15,163 bases of DNA from Hyphomicrobiales bacterium (lineage in GTDB: Bacteria; Pseudomonadota; Alphaproteobacteria; Rhizobiales; Xanthobacteraceae), in the NCBI GenBank assembly GCA_016210825.1, contig JACQTM010000186.1, forward strand, positions 1-15,163, read 5' to 3'. Every line of letters starts with the position of its first letter. The stretch's first letter is position 1. The notes below the pieces were generated by a model. That model made no database searches. It was not told the DNA's origin and saw only the letters and a list, made by a program, of their open reading frames with translations. Of the stretch, positions 6,713 through 14,450 are shown in pieces. A program made the translations under genes and the position numbers.

Positions 6713-7863
6713 CAAGCGCCGAAACCTACCATTCCGGGTCAACCGATTCCGTGCTCAACGCATTGCCGCTTCCGGTCATTATGGTTGGCGTCGACGGGCG
6801 TATCGTCGATGCTAACTCCGCGGCCGAGGATTTCTTTAAGGTTTCGGCACCTCTCCTGCGCCGCTATCTGCTGCGCGACCTCGTGCCATTCGGCAGTCCG
6901 TTGCTGTCGCTGGTCGAACAAGTGCGCACACGCGTCGCGGCGGTCAACGAATATAAGGTCGATCTCAGCACACCACGTAACCCTGGTGAATGTCTCGTCG
7001 ACTTGCACGTCGCCCCGCTTCCGGAACGCCCGGATGACGTCGTGGTCATGCTCCAGGAACGCACCATCGCCGATAAGATGGACCGTCAGCTTACCCACCG
7101 CGGTGCGGCGCGATCGGTGACCGCGCTTGCCGCCATGCTGGCGCACGAGATCAAAAACCCGCTTTCGGGCATTCGTGGCGCGGCGCAATTGCTCGAACAA
7201 TCGGCCGCCGATGACGATCGCGTACTGACGCGCCTGATCTGTGATGAAGCGGATCGCATCGTCAAACTCGTCGATCGCATGGAGGTCTTCGCTGATCAAC
7301 GTCCGGTCGAACGCGAGGCGATCAACATCCATGTCGTCCTCGAACACGTCAAACGGCTCGCGCAATCGGGATTTGGACGGCACATTAAGTTCGTTGAAGA
7401 CTATGATCCGTCGCTGCCGCCAGTATTGGCTAATCGCGATCACCTGATCCAAGTCTTCCTCAATCTCGTGAAGAACGCGGCGGAATCGATCGGCGAAGAC
7501 GCCATCGATGGCGAAATTCAGTTCACCACCGCGTTCAAGCCCGGCGTACGTTTGTCGCTGCCGGGCAGTAAGGCGCGTGTCTCGTTGCCCCTCGAATTTT
7601 GCGTCAAGGATAACGGTCCGGGCGTGCCTGACGACCTGATGCCGCATCTATTCGATCCGTTCGTCACAACGAAACCGACCGGATCCGGTCTTGGCCTTGC
7701 ACTTGTCGCCAAGATCATCGGCGACCATGGCGGTATCGTCGAATGTGAATCCCAACCGCGCCACACCATCTTCCGGGTCTTGATGCCGGTATTCGCCGAC
7801 GTGCCGCCGGATTCCAAGCGTGGCCGGAATCGCGCGCTCGTCGGCAGCGAGGAGGGTGCATGA
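6709..7863 (+). CDS. ntrB: Nitrogen regulation sensor histidine kinase/phosphatase NtrB
   Basis: Soluble kinase that phosphorylates or dephosphorylates NtrC according to nitrogen status, signalled by PII proteins. The 384-residue product has an N-terminal PAS domain (about 14-120), then the H-box MLAHEIKNPLSGIRGAAQLL with the phosphorylated His146. The HATPase part has the N-box (about 249-261), DNGPGVPDD (301-309) and GSGLGLALVAKIIGDHGG (325-342). There are no membrane segments. I chose the ATG at 6709 because GGAGGG (6696-6701) lies seven bases upstream and the codon overlaps the dusB stop; an ATG at 6694 lies inside this ribosome-binding region. The last bases include another strong Shine-Dalgarno that serves ntrC. 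All key residues are present. Confidence 0.96.
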   Translation: MTSAETYHSGSTDSVLNALPLPVIMVGVDGRIVDANSAAEDFFKVSAPLLRRYLLRDLVPFGSPLLSLVEQVRTRVAAVNEYKVDLSTPRNPGECLVDLHVAPLPERPDDVVVMLQERTIADKMDRQLTHRGAARSVTALAAMLAHEIKNPLSGIRGAAQLLEQSAADDDRVLTRLICDEADRIVKLVDRMEVFADQRPVEREAINIHVVLEHVKRLAQSGFGRHIKFVEDYDPSLPPVLANRDHLIQVFLNLVKNAAESIGEDAIDGEIQFTTAFKPGVRLSLPGSKARVSLPLEFCVKDNGPGVPDDLMPHLFDPFVTTKPTGSGLGLALVAKIIGDHGGIVECESQPRHTIFRVLMPVFADVPPDSKRGRNRALVGSEEGA

Positions 7864-9314
7864 TGGCCACCCGCAGCATTTTAGTCGCGGATGACGACGC
7901 GGCTATTCGCACCGTACTCAATCAGGCGCTGTCGCGCGCCGGTTATGAGGTGCGATCGACCAGCAACGCCGCAACGCTCTGGCGATGGATTAACCAGGGC
8001 GATGGCGATTTGGTGATCACCGACGTAGTGATGCCCGACGAGAATGCCTTCGAACTCATCCCGCGCATCAAGAAGTTGCGCCCCGATCTTCCAATCATCG
8101 TGATGAGTGCGCAGAACACCTTCATGACCGCGATCCGCGCATCCGAGCGCGGCGCCTATGAATACTTGCCAAAGCCGTTCGACCTCAAGGAATTGATCGC
8201 GATTGTAGGGCGCGCCCTGTCCGAGCCCAAGGACCGGCCGAAGGGCGCCGGCGCCACGCCGCGCGAAGAGGAGTTCGATGCCATCCCCTTAGTCGGCCGC
8301 TCCCAGGCGATGCAGGAAATCTACCGCCTGTTGGCGCGCCTGATGCAGACCGACTTGACGGTTCTGATCTCCGGCGAATCGGGGACAGGCAAAGAACTCG
8401 TGGCCCGCGCATTGCACGACTACGGCAAGCGGCGCACCGGGCCATTTATTGCCATCAATATGGCGGCGATCCCGCGCGATCTTATCGAGTCGGAATTGTT
8501 CGGACATGAAAAGGGGGCGTTCACCGGGGCGAACACTCGCCACCCAGGTCGGTTTGAACTGGCCGAGGGTGGCACGCTCTTCCTCGATGAAATCGGCGAC
8601 ATGCCAATGGAAGCGCAGACACGATTGTTGCGCGTCCTGCAGCAGGGTGAGTACACGACCGTCGGTGGCCGCACGCCGATCAAAACTGACGTTCGCATCA
8701 TTGCTGCGACCAACAAAGATCTTCGTATTCTCATTCAACAAGGTTTGTTCCGCGAGGATCTATTCTTTCGTGTCAATGTCGTGCCGCTACGGCTACCGCC
8801 GTTGCGTGAGCGAATTGAAGATGTACCGGATCTGATGCGGCATTTCCTTGCGGTGGTCGAACGCGAAGGTTTGCCAAAAAAGCTGGTTGACCAGGCCGCG
8901 CTCGAACGGCTCAAGCGCTACAACTGGCCAGGTAACGTTCGTGAATTAGAAAATCTCGCGCGCAGGCTCGCAGCTCTCTATCCGCAGGAAACGATTACGG
9001 CCGCCGTCATCGATTCCGAACTTGCCCAACCGGTACCAATAACGGTGGAGCAGGAGAATGCGGCCAGTGAAACATTGGCTGCAGCCGTAGAACGCAATCT
9101 CACGCGTTATTTTGCGCAATTCGATGAAGGCCTGCCGCCGCCTGGTCTTTATCATCGGATTTTGCGCGAGGTGGAATACCCGCTGTTAACGGCGGCGCTT
9201 GCGGCAACCCGTGGAAATCAAATCCGCGCGGCGGACCTTTTGGGGGTTAATCGCAATACCCTTCGTAAGAAAATTCGGGAACTCGACATTCAAGTCTTTC
9301 GTAGCGGCATATGA
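7863..9314 (+). CDS. ntrC: Nitrogen regulation response regulator NtrC (sigma54 activator)
   Basis: Transcription activator of nitrogen-assimilation genes with sigma54 RNA polymerase. The 483-residue protein has a receiver domain with acidic pocket DDD (10-12), phosphoacceptor Asp54 and Lys104 in YLPKPF. The AAA+ domain follows, with Walker A GESGTGKE (171-178), the sigma54-contact loop GAFTGA (218-223), Walker B TLFLDEI (238-244) and FREDLFFRVNVVPLRLPPLR. The Fis-type helix-turn-helix is GNQIRAADLLGVNRNTLRKKI near the C-terminus. The residue numbers of Asp54 and Lys104 agree with those of enteric NtrC. Two adjacent ATGs (7860, 7863) compete; I prefer 7863 because AGGAGG (7850-7855) is then seven bases away. 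Either overlaps the ntrB stop. It should be sigma54-competent, unlike the shortened NtrC of Rhodobacter. Confidence 0.97.
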   Translation: MATRSILVADDDAAIRTVLNQALSRAGYEVRSTSNAATLWRWINQGDGDLVITDVVMPDENAFELIPRIKKLRPDLPIIVMSAQNTFMTAIRASERGAYEYLPKPFDLKELIAIVGRALSEPKDRPKGAGATPREEEFDAIPLVGRSQAMQEIYRLLARLMQTDLTVLISGESGTGKELVARALHDYGKRRTGPFIAINMAAIPRDLIESELFGHEKGAFTGANTRHPGRFELAEGGTLFLDEIGDMPMEAQTRLLRVLQQGEYTTVGGRTPIKTDVRIIAATNKDLRILIQQGLFREDLFFRVNVVPLRLPPLRERIEDVPDLMRHFLAVVEREGLPKKLVDQAALERLKRYNWPGNVRELENLARRLAALYPQETITAAVIDSELAQPVPITVEQENAASETLAAAVERNLTRYFAQFDEGLPPPGLYHRILREVEYPLLTAALAATRGNQIRAADLLGVNRNTLRKKIRELDIQVFRSGI

Positions 9315-9343
9315 AGATTTGTGCCCGATTTTTGGGCCTCGCC

Positions 9344-9380
9344 GTGGAATAGTCGCAATTCCGCAACATTGTTGTATAAA
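9344..9380 (+). promoter_or_regulatory. Two adjoining dyads and a possible -10 before ntrY
   Basis: In the 124-base gap between ntrC and ntrY, GTGGAAT (9344-9350) can pair with ATTCCGC (9358-9364), with one G-T pair. Sharing its last base, CAACA-T-TGTTG (9364-9374) is a perfect odd-centred palindrome. TATAAA (9375-9380) follows directly and could be a -10, but there is no convincing -35. The layout suggests that ntrYX has its own regulated promoter; this is inference. Confidence 0.3.
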
Positions 9381-9438
9381 TGCATCAGCCATGATCCAGC
9401 TTGGCTAGCGATACGTCACGACCTCGCCACGAGATTTC

Positions 9439-11703
9439 ATGACCACTGCCGACCAAGCCGTCCCCCTGGAGACCGGATTGACCGCAACGTCGGTGAAGCG
9501 GTTCTCACTTTGGTGGCTCGGCCCGGCCGCTGTGACTCTCGCGCTCCTCTCGGCCTTTGTGACTTTTATTGTCTTGGCCGGGTTGACACCCATCGCTCCT
9601 ACCCACTGGGTTGTCGTCAACTTGCTGCTGACAACGGCGGCCACTGCACTTGTCCTCATCGCGGTTATCGCCCGTGAGGTCTGGCAAATCGTTCAGGCGC
9701 GCCGGAGTGGCCGCGCGGCGTCACGTTTGCATGTGCGCATCATTGCACTGTTTTCTGTAATCGCAGCGGTGCCTGCGATCCTCGTTGCGATCGTTGCGAG
9801 TGTCACGCTTGACCGCGGCCTCGATCGTCTATTCTCACTGCGCACACGCGCGGTGATCGAAAACTCGCTCGCGGTTTCAGAGGCCTATTTGCGCGAGCAC
9901 GCCCAAACGATCCGGGCCGACGTGCTTGCCATGTCGAACGACCTCGGTCGCGCCAAGACGTTGTTCAACGATGATCGCGAGCGCTTTCGTCAATTTTTTG
10001 CAGCGCAGGCCGCCGTTCGCGGACTTCCGGCCGCCGTTATCATCGACAGTAATCTCAGCGTGATCGAGCGTGCCAATCGTCTCAATACGCAAGACTTTGT
10101 GGCACCGTCGCGCGCCGCCCTTGGCACCGTGACCGAGACGGATCCGCAGGTTGCCCTCATACCGGATGCCAATTACGTCGCCGCAATCGTCAAGATCCGT
10201 GACTATAACGATCTCTACCTTTACGTCGTTCGAATTCTCAATCCGCTTATCGTTGCGCAGGCACGCGAGACGCGGGCCAGCGTTGGCGAATATTCCGCAT
10301 TGGGACAACGTCGCCTAGGAGTCCAGATTGCTTTCGCGTTGATGTATTCCGTGATCGCACTGATCGTGCTCTTGTCGGCTGTGTGGATCGGATTGAATTT
10401 CGCCAATCGGCTGGTGGCGCCGATCCGCCGCTTGATCGGCGCGGCCAATGTTGTCTCTACCGGTAACCTCCATGTTCAGGTTCCGATTCGCCAATCCGAA
10501 GGCGATCTCGCCCAGCTTGGCGAAACTTTCAACAAGATGACACAAGAGCTGCGCACGCAACATGATGATCTGATCCGCGCCCGCGACCAGATTGATACCC
10601 GTCGCCGCTTCACCGAAGCGGTCCTTGCTGGCGCCAGCGCCGGCGTCATCGGCGTCGACCCCCTTGGTGCCATCAGCATCATGAACCGCTCCGCGGAAAA
10701 ACTTATCGGCTGCTCCGAAGTCGATGCACTTGGCCGTCCACTCAGCGAGGTTGTGCCGGAACTGTCAGAGCTCATTGCGTCATTGCAAACCGGCGACCAG
10801 CGGCTGGTGCAAAACCAGGTTACAATCAGTCGTCAAGGCCGCGAGCGCAACCTTTCCGTAAGAGTAACAAGCGAGCAATCCAGCGCGTACGATCACGGCT
10901 ACGTGGTGACGCTCGATGACATTACAGAGCTCGTCGCCGCCCAGCGCACCTCGGCATGGGCTGACGTTGCACGTCGTATCGCCCACGAAATAAAAAATCC
11001 GCTCACGCCGATCCAGTTGTCGGCCGAGCGGTTGCTGCGCAAGTACGGTACCGTAATCAAGGAGGATCGCTCGGTCTTTGAACAATGCACGCAGACTATC
11101 GTGCGCCAAGTCGATGACATCAAACGGATGGTGGACGAATTTTCACATTTTGCCCGCATGCCGAAGCCGGTGATTGCTGCTGACGACGTCGCCGATGCCG
11201 TGCGGCAAACCGTCTTCCTGATGCGTGTCGGCCACGCCGATATCGATATCGAACTCAAAATCGCCGAGGAGCCGATGTTGGCGCAATTCGATCGCCGGCT
11301 GATTGCCCAGGCACTGACCAATATCATCAAGAACGCCAGCGAAGGCATCGCCGCCGTGCCCGCGGATGCGAGGGGCAGGGGACACATCGATGTTGCAGCA
11401 ATGCGAGAAGGCCGCGACATCGTTATTGACGTCCTCGACAACGGTATTGGCCTGCCAAAAGATAATCGAAACCGCCTGCTTGAGCCCTATGTCACCACGC
11501 ACGAGAAGGGGACCGGCCTCGGTCTTGCCATCGTTGGGCGCATTCTTGAGGACCACGGCGGGAGGATCGAACTGAAAGACGCCGACGAGAAATACCCCGT
11601 CAAGCGCGGTGCTTGGATTCGTCTGCGGTTTGCATCCGAGGGTGTTCCCGCCGCCGTCGCAGCGAAACCAGAAAATATCCGTGAAGTGGTGGGTGAGAGT
11701 TGA
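9439..11703 (+). CDS. ntrY: Membrane sensor histidine kinase NtrY
   Basis: Transmembrane partner kinase of NtrX; the pair is linked to nitrogen, nitrate and redox control and to envelope traits in alphaproteobacteria. The 754-residue protein shows membrane helices at about 27-50, 58-80, 98-121 and 294-319, with an extracytoplasmic sensor region between the last two. Then come a HAMP domain (about 320-372) and a PAS domain (about 388-500). The H-box is VARRIAHEIKNPLTPIQLSAERLL with His516. The HATPase part has the N-box ALTNIIKNASEGI (625-637), DNGIG (667-671) and GTGLGLAIVGRILEDHGG (691-708). The start at 9439 has no clear Shine-Dalgarno, so it is somewhat uncertain, but the first helix follows at a normal distance. 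It is separated from ntrC by 124 bases and from ntrX by two. Phosphotransfer residues are intact. Confidence 0.95.
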   Translation: MTTADQAVPLETGLTATSVKRFSLWWLGPAAVTLALLSAFVTFIVLAGLTPIAPTHWVVVNLLLTTAATALVLIAVIAREVWQIVQARRSGRAASRLHVRIIALFSVIAAVPAILVAIVASVTLDRGLDRLFSLRTRAVIENSLAVSEAYLREHAQTIRADVLAMSNDLGRAKTLFNDDRERFRQFFAAQAAVRGLPAAVIIDSNLSVIERANRLNTQDFVAPSRAALGTVTETDPQVALIPDANYVAAIVKIRDYNDLYLYVVRILNPLIVAQARETRASVGEYSALGQRRLGVQIAFALMYSVIALIVLLSAVWIGLNFANRLVAPIRRLIGAANVVSTGNLHVQVPIRQSEGDLAQLGETFNKMTQELRTQHDDLIRARDQIDTRRRFTEAVLAGASAGVIGVDPLGAISIMNRSAEKLIGCSEVDALGRPLSEVVPELSELIASLQTGDQRLVQNQVTISRQGRERNLSVRVTSEQSSAYDHGYVVTLDDITELVAAQRTSAWADVARRIAHEIKNPLTPIQLSAERLLRKYGTVIKEDRSVFEQCTQTIVRQVDDIKRMVDEFSHFARMPKPVIAADDVADAVRQTVFLMRVGHADIDIELKIAEEPMLAQFDRRLIAQALTNIIKNASEGIAAVPADARGRGHIDVAAMREGRDIVIDVLDNGIGLPKDNRNRLLEPYVTTHEKGTGLGLAIVGRILEDHGGRIELKDADEKYPVKRGAWIRLRFASEGVPAAVAAKPENIREVVGES

Positions 11704-11705
11704 GC

Positions 11706-13076
11706 ATGGCAGCGGACATTCTCATCGTCGACGACGAAGCCGACATCTGCAATCTGGTCGCCGGTATCCTCGAGGACGAGGGCTATTCGACGCGCACGGC
11801 CGCAGACAGCGACACCGCGCTTGCCGCGATTGGGACGCGACGCCCTAATCTCGTCTTCCTCGATATTTGGCTGCAGGGCAGCCGCATGGACGGCCTGCAA
11901 TTGCTCCAAACCGCCAAGGCCGAGCATCCGGAAATGCCGGTGGTCATGATTTCCGGTCATGGAAACATTGAAACCGCGGTCGCCGCCATCAAGCAGGGAG
12001 CCTATGACTTCATAGAAAAGCCTTTCAAGGCTGACCGGCTTATTCTCGTCGCCGAACGCGCACTCGAAACATCGCGCCTTAAGCGCGAGGTAAAGGCGCT
12101 CAAGGCGCTTTCCACTCTGCCGGCTGATGTGATCGGCCGTTCGCCGGCAATAAATCAATTGCGGCAAACAATTGAAAAGGTCGCCCCCACCAACAGCCGT
12201 ATCCTGATTGTTGGACCCTCGGGCGCCGGCAAGGAGCTGGCGGCGCGCACTATTCACACGCTTTCAACTCGGGCTCAGGCTCCGTTTGTCGTCATCAATG
12301 CAGCGGCGATTACGCCCGAGCGCATGGAAATTGAGCTTTTCGGCACTGAGCAAACAAACGGTGCGCAAGCCCGCAAGATCGGAGCGCTGGAGGAAGCGCA
12401 TGGCGGAACACTTTTCATTGACGAGATTGCGGATATGCCGCGCGAGACGCAGAGCAAAATCCTGCGCGTACTTGTCGAACAAACCTTTCAGCGGGTCGGC
12501 GGCAGCATCAAAGTGTCCGTGGATGTCCGCATTGTGTCCTCCACCGCGCGAAATCTCGAGGCGGAGATCGCGGATGGAAAATTCCGCGAAGACCTCTATC
12601 ACCGCCTCTCCGTGGTACCGATCCGCGTGCCGGCGCTCGCCGAGCGGCGCGAGGATATTCCGCTCCTCGTTGAATATTTCATGGATCAGATTTCGCATGC
12701 CACGGGGCTGCCCAAGCGAGCCGTCGGCGATGATGCGCTCGCCGTTCTGCAGTCACACGATTGGCCGGGCAACGTCAGGCAGCTGCGCAACAATGTCGAG
12801 CGCCTAATGATCCTGGCCGGTGGCGACCCGGCGGCGGCGATCAGTGCCGCTATGCTGCCGCAGGATGTCGGCTCCATGATTCCGAACATGCCCAATGGCA
12901 ACGGCGGCGAGCAGCTCATGGGCTTACCGCTGCGCGAGGCGCGCGAAATGTTCGAGCGCGAGTATTTAGTGGCGCAAATCAGCCGCTTCGGCGGCAATAT
13001 TTCGCGCACGGCTGAATTCGTCGGCATGGAGCGCTCCGCCCTGCATCGCAAGCTCAAGGTGCTGGGAATTGCCTAA
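11706..13076 (+). CDS. ntrX: Response regulator NtrX, lacking the GAFTGA sigma54-contact loop
   Basis: NtrC-family regulator paired with NtrY. The 456-residue protein has a receiver domain with DDE (9-11), phosphoacceptor Asp53 and Lys105 in FIEKPF. The AAA+ domain has Walker A GPSGAGKE (170-177), Walker B TLFIDEI (235-241) and FREDLYHRLSVVPIRVPALAERREDIP. A Fis-type helix-turn-helix ends the protein (GGNISRTAEFVGMERSALHRKL). Where NtrC has GAFTGA, this protein reads EQTNGAQARKIG (215-226) and is two residues shorter, so activation of sigma54 polymerase by the usual loop is unlikely. I believe this is common in alphaproteobacterial NtrX. The ATG at 11706 is used, with GAGAG (11695-11699) six bases upstream; a TTG at 11700 would add two residues and has no room for a ribosome-binding site. 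Confidence 0.95.
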   Translation: MAADILIVDDEADICNLVAGILEDEGYSTRTAADSDTALAAIGTRRPNLVFLDIWLQGSRMDGLQLLQTAKAEHPEMPVVMISGHGNIETAVAAIKQGAYDFIEKPFKADRLILVAERALETSRLKREVKALKALSTLPADVIGRSPAINQLRQTIEKVAPTNSRILIVGPSGAGKELAARTIHTLSTRAQAPFVVINAAAITPERMEIELFGTEQTNGAQARKIGALEEAHGGTLFIDEIADMPRETQSKILRVLVEQTFQRVGGSIKVSVDVRIVSSTARNLEAEIADGKFREDLYHRLSVVPIRVPALAERREDIPLLVEYFMDQISHATGLPKRAVGDDALAVLQSHDWPGNVRQLRNNVERLMILAGGDPAAAISAAMLPQDVGSMIPNMPNGNGGEQLMGLPLREAREMFEREYLVAQISRFGGNISRTAEFVGMERSALHRKLKVLGIA

Positions 13077-13151
13077 GCACTAGTTCAATCGGATCCAAAC
13101 TTTAAGCGCCCCCGGGCCCTCAATCGACAACGCCAACCGCCGGAGACGATC

Positions 13152-14009
13152 GTGTCGCGCGTCGCTTACGTGAATGGCCGCTACCTGCCGCGCAGCGCAG
13201 CGTCGGTGAATATCGAGGATCGCGGCTATCAGTTCGCCGACGGCATTTACGAGGTCTGCGAGGTGAGGGGTAGCCGCCTGGTTGATGAAAGGCGGCACAT
13301 GCAACGCCTCGAGCGTTCCCTAAACGAATTGCGCATCCGCATGCCGATGTCACCTGCCGCCTTGCGGATTGTGTTGCGCGAGACGATTCAACGCAATCGA
13401 GTTGTCGATGGCATTGTCTATCTACAGATCACCCGCGGGGTTGCCCGCCGTGATCACGCCTTTCCCGTCACCCCGACCCGGCCAAGTATCGTCGTCACCG
13501 CGAGCCGGCTTGATTTCGAAAAGGCCGAGGCGGTCGCCAGCGAAGGAATCGCGGTGATTACCGTTCCGGACAACCGCTGGGAGCGTGTGGACATCAAGTC
13601 GGTATCGCTTCTTCCCAATGTGCTCGCCAAGCAAACCGCGCGGGAGCAGAGCGCGAAGGAAGCGTGGTTCGTCGACGATCAAGGTCGGGTCACCGAAGGT
13701 TCGTCGTCAAATGCATGGATTGTCACGCGCAACGGCAAGGTGGTGACGCGCCCAGCGGATCATTCGATCCTCAAGGGCATTACGCGCACGGTGGTTCTGG
13801 ACGTGATGCGGGCCCAGGGGCTCGAACTCGAGGAGCGGCCCTTCACCGTCGAAGAGGCTTATGCGGCGCGCGAAGCGTTCCTGACTTCGGCGAGCCAGAT
13901 CGTGATGCCAGTTGTGCGTATCAATGGGCGTCCGATAGGCAATGGCGCGCCTGGACTGGTTGCTTCGGCACTGCGTCGCGATTTTCACCGCCACGCGGAA
14001 TTTTCTTGA
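13152..14009 (+). CDS. D-amino-acid aminotransferase-like class IV PLP enzyme
   Basis: Fold-type IV PLP transaminase of 285 residues, most like D-alanine aminotransferase (Dat), which interconverts D-amino acids and 2-oxo acids. Seen in order: YVNGRYLPRSAASVNIEDRGYQFADGIYEV-type N-terminal region (6-35), the PLP Schiff-base lysine Lys149 in DIKSVSLLPNVLAK, and VTEGSSSNAWIV (180-191), where Glu182 would contact the pyridine nitrogen. ILKGITRTVVLDV, phosphate-binding, and the C-terminal TSASQIVMPVV follow. The start is GTG, supported by GGAG (13142-13145) six bases upstream. It lies 75 bases after ntrX on the same strand. Branched-chain aminotransferase and aminodeoxychorismate lyase are the related alternatives; 'SLLPNVLAK' points to the Dat group. 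Substrate cannot be fixed from sequence alone. Confidence 0.87.
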   Translation: MSRVAYVNGRYLPRSAASVNIEDRGYQFADGIYEVCEVRGSRLVDERRHMQRLERSLNELRIRMPMSPAALRIVLRETIQRNRVVDGIVYLQITRGVARRDHAFPVTPTRPSIVVTASRLDFEKAEAVASEGIAVITVPDNRWERVDIKSVSLLPNVLAKQTAREQSAKEAWFVDDQGRVTEGSSSNAWIVTRNGKVVTRPADHSILKGITRTVVLDVMRAQGLELEERPFTVEEAYAAREAFLTSASQIVMPVVRINGRPIGNGAPGLVASALRRDFHRHAEFS

Positions 14010-14059
14010 CAATTCAAATGCTTGCCTAACCGCTGGCGGATGGCTTGTGGGCGCCGGAC

Positions 14060-14088
14060 TTGCGCGATTACCACAGCTACAATCTAAT
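14060..14088 (+). promoter_or_regulatory. Possible hfq promoter
   Basis: TTGCGC (14060-14065), a 17-base spacer and TCTAAT (14083-14088, five of six to TATAAT) lie in the 180-base gap before hfq. This would give a leader of roughly 95 bases. A CTTGAC (14005-14010) that overlaps the transaminase stop matches the alphaproteobacterial -35 but has no matching -10. Confidence 0.3.
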
Positions 14089-14105
14089 GGTTCCGCCCAA
14101 ATCTT

Positions 14106-14133
14106 TGCGATCGGTTTTTCGGCGGGAATCGCA
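14106..14133 (+). repeat. Inverted repeat in the hfq leader
   Basis: TGCGAT (14106-14111) is complementary to ATCGCA (14128-14133), with a 16-base loop containing a T-rich run. If transcription starts near 14095, it lies in the mRNA leader 56 bases before the hfq start. A structured or autoregulated leader is possible; a chance pairing cannot be excluded. Confidence 0.3.
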
Positions 14134-14189
14134 GAGAGTTGGATCGCTCGCGCGGCAAGGGGACGCGGGCCAAGACGGAAACAACGGCC

Positions 14190-14450
14190 ATGGCAGCCGA
14201 ACGATCACAAAACCTACAGGACACGTTCCTCAATCACGTCCGCAAAAGCAAAATCCCACTCACCATCTTTCTGGTGAACGGGGTGAAGTTGCAGGGCATC
14301 GTCACCTGGTTCGACAATTTCTGCGTATTGCTACGCCGAGACGGGCACTCGCAACTCGTGTATAAACACGCCATATCTACGATCATGCCGGGGCACCCTA
14401 TTCAGTTGTTCGAGGGCGGCGACGAGCCTCCGGCCGCGGAAAAAGCCTGA
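14190..14450 (+). CDS. hfq: RNA chaperone Hfq
   Basis: Hexameric Sm-like protein that binds small RNAs and their mRNA targets. The 86-residue product contains NLQDTFLNHVRKSKIPLTIFL with the proximal-face Gln10, the Sm1 region LVNGVKLQGIVTWFDNF (Phe41), the rim and distal RRDGHSQLV, and the Sm2 motif YKHAIST (58-64), whose Lys59-His60 form the U-binding pore. The short acidic tail is typical of alphaproteobacteria, which lack the long C-terminus of E. coli Hfq. I chose the ATG at 14190 because homologues start with M-A-[A/D]-R/E-…-NLQD; an upstream in-frame ATG at 14139 adds 17 basic residues without conservation. In some rhizobia Hfq is needed for expression of nitrogen fixation regulators, which fits its place after the ntr genes. 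hflX follows directly. Confidence 0.97.
   Translation: MAAERSQNLQDTFLNHVRKSKIPLTIFLVNGVKLQGIVTWFDNFCVLLRRDGHSQLVYKHAISTIMPGHPIQLFEGGDEPPAAEKA

Noticed and set aside
6739..7647. Long open frame (302 codons) on the minus strand opposite ntrB
   Set aside because: It lies wholly over the ntrB frame, which has complete PAS, His-box and ATPase motifs. The translated product shows no domain and is the usual GC-rich antisense shadow.
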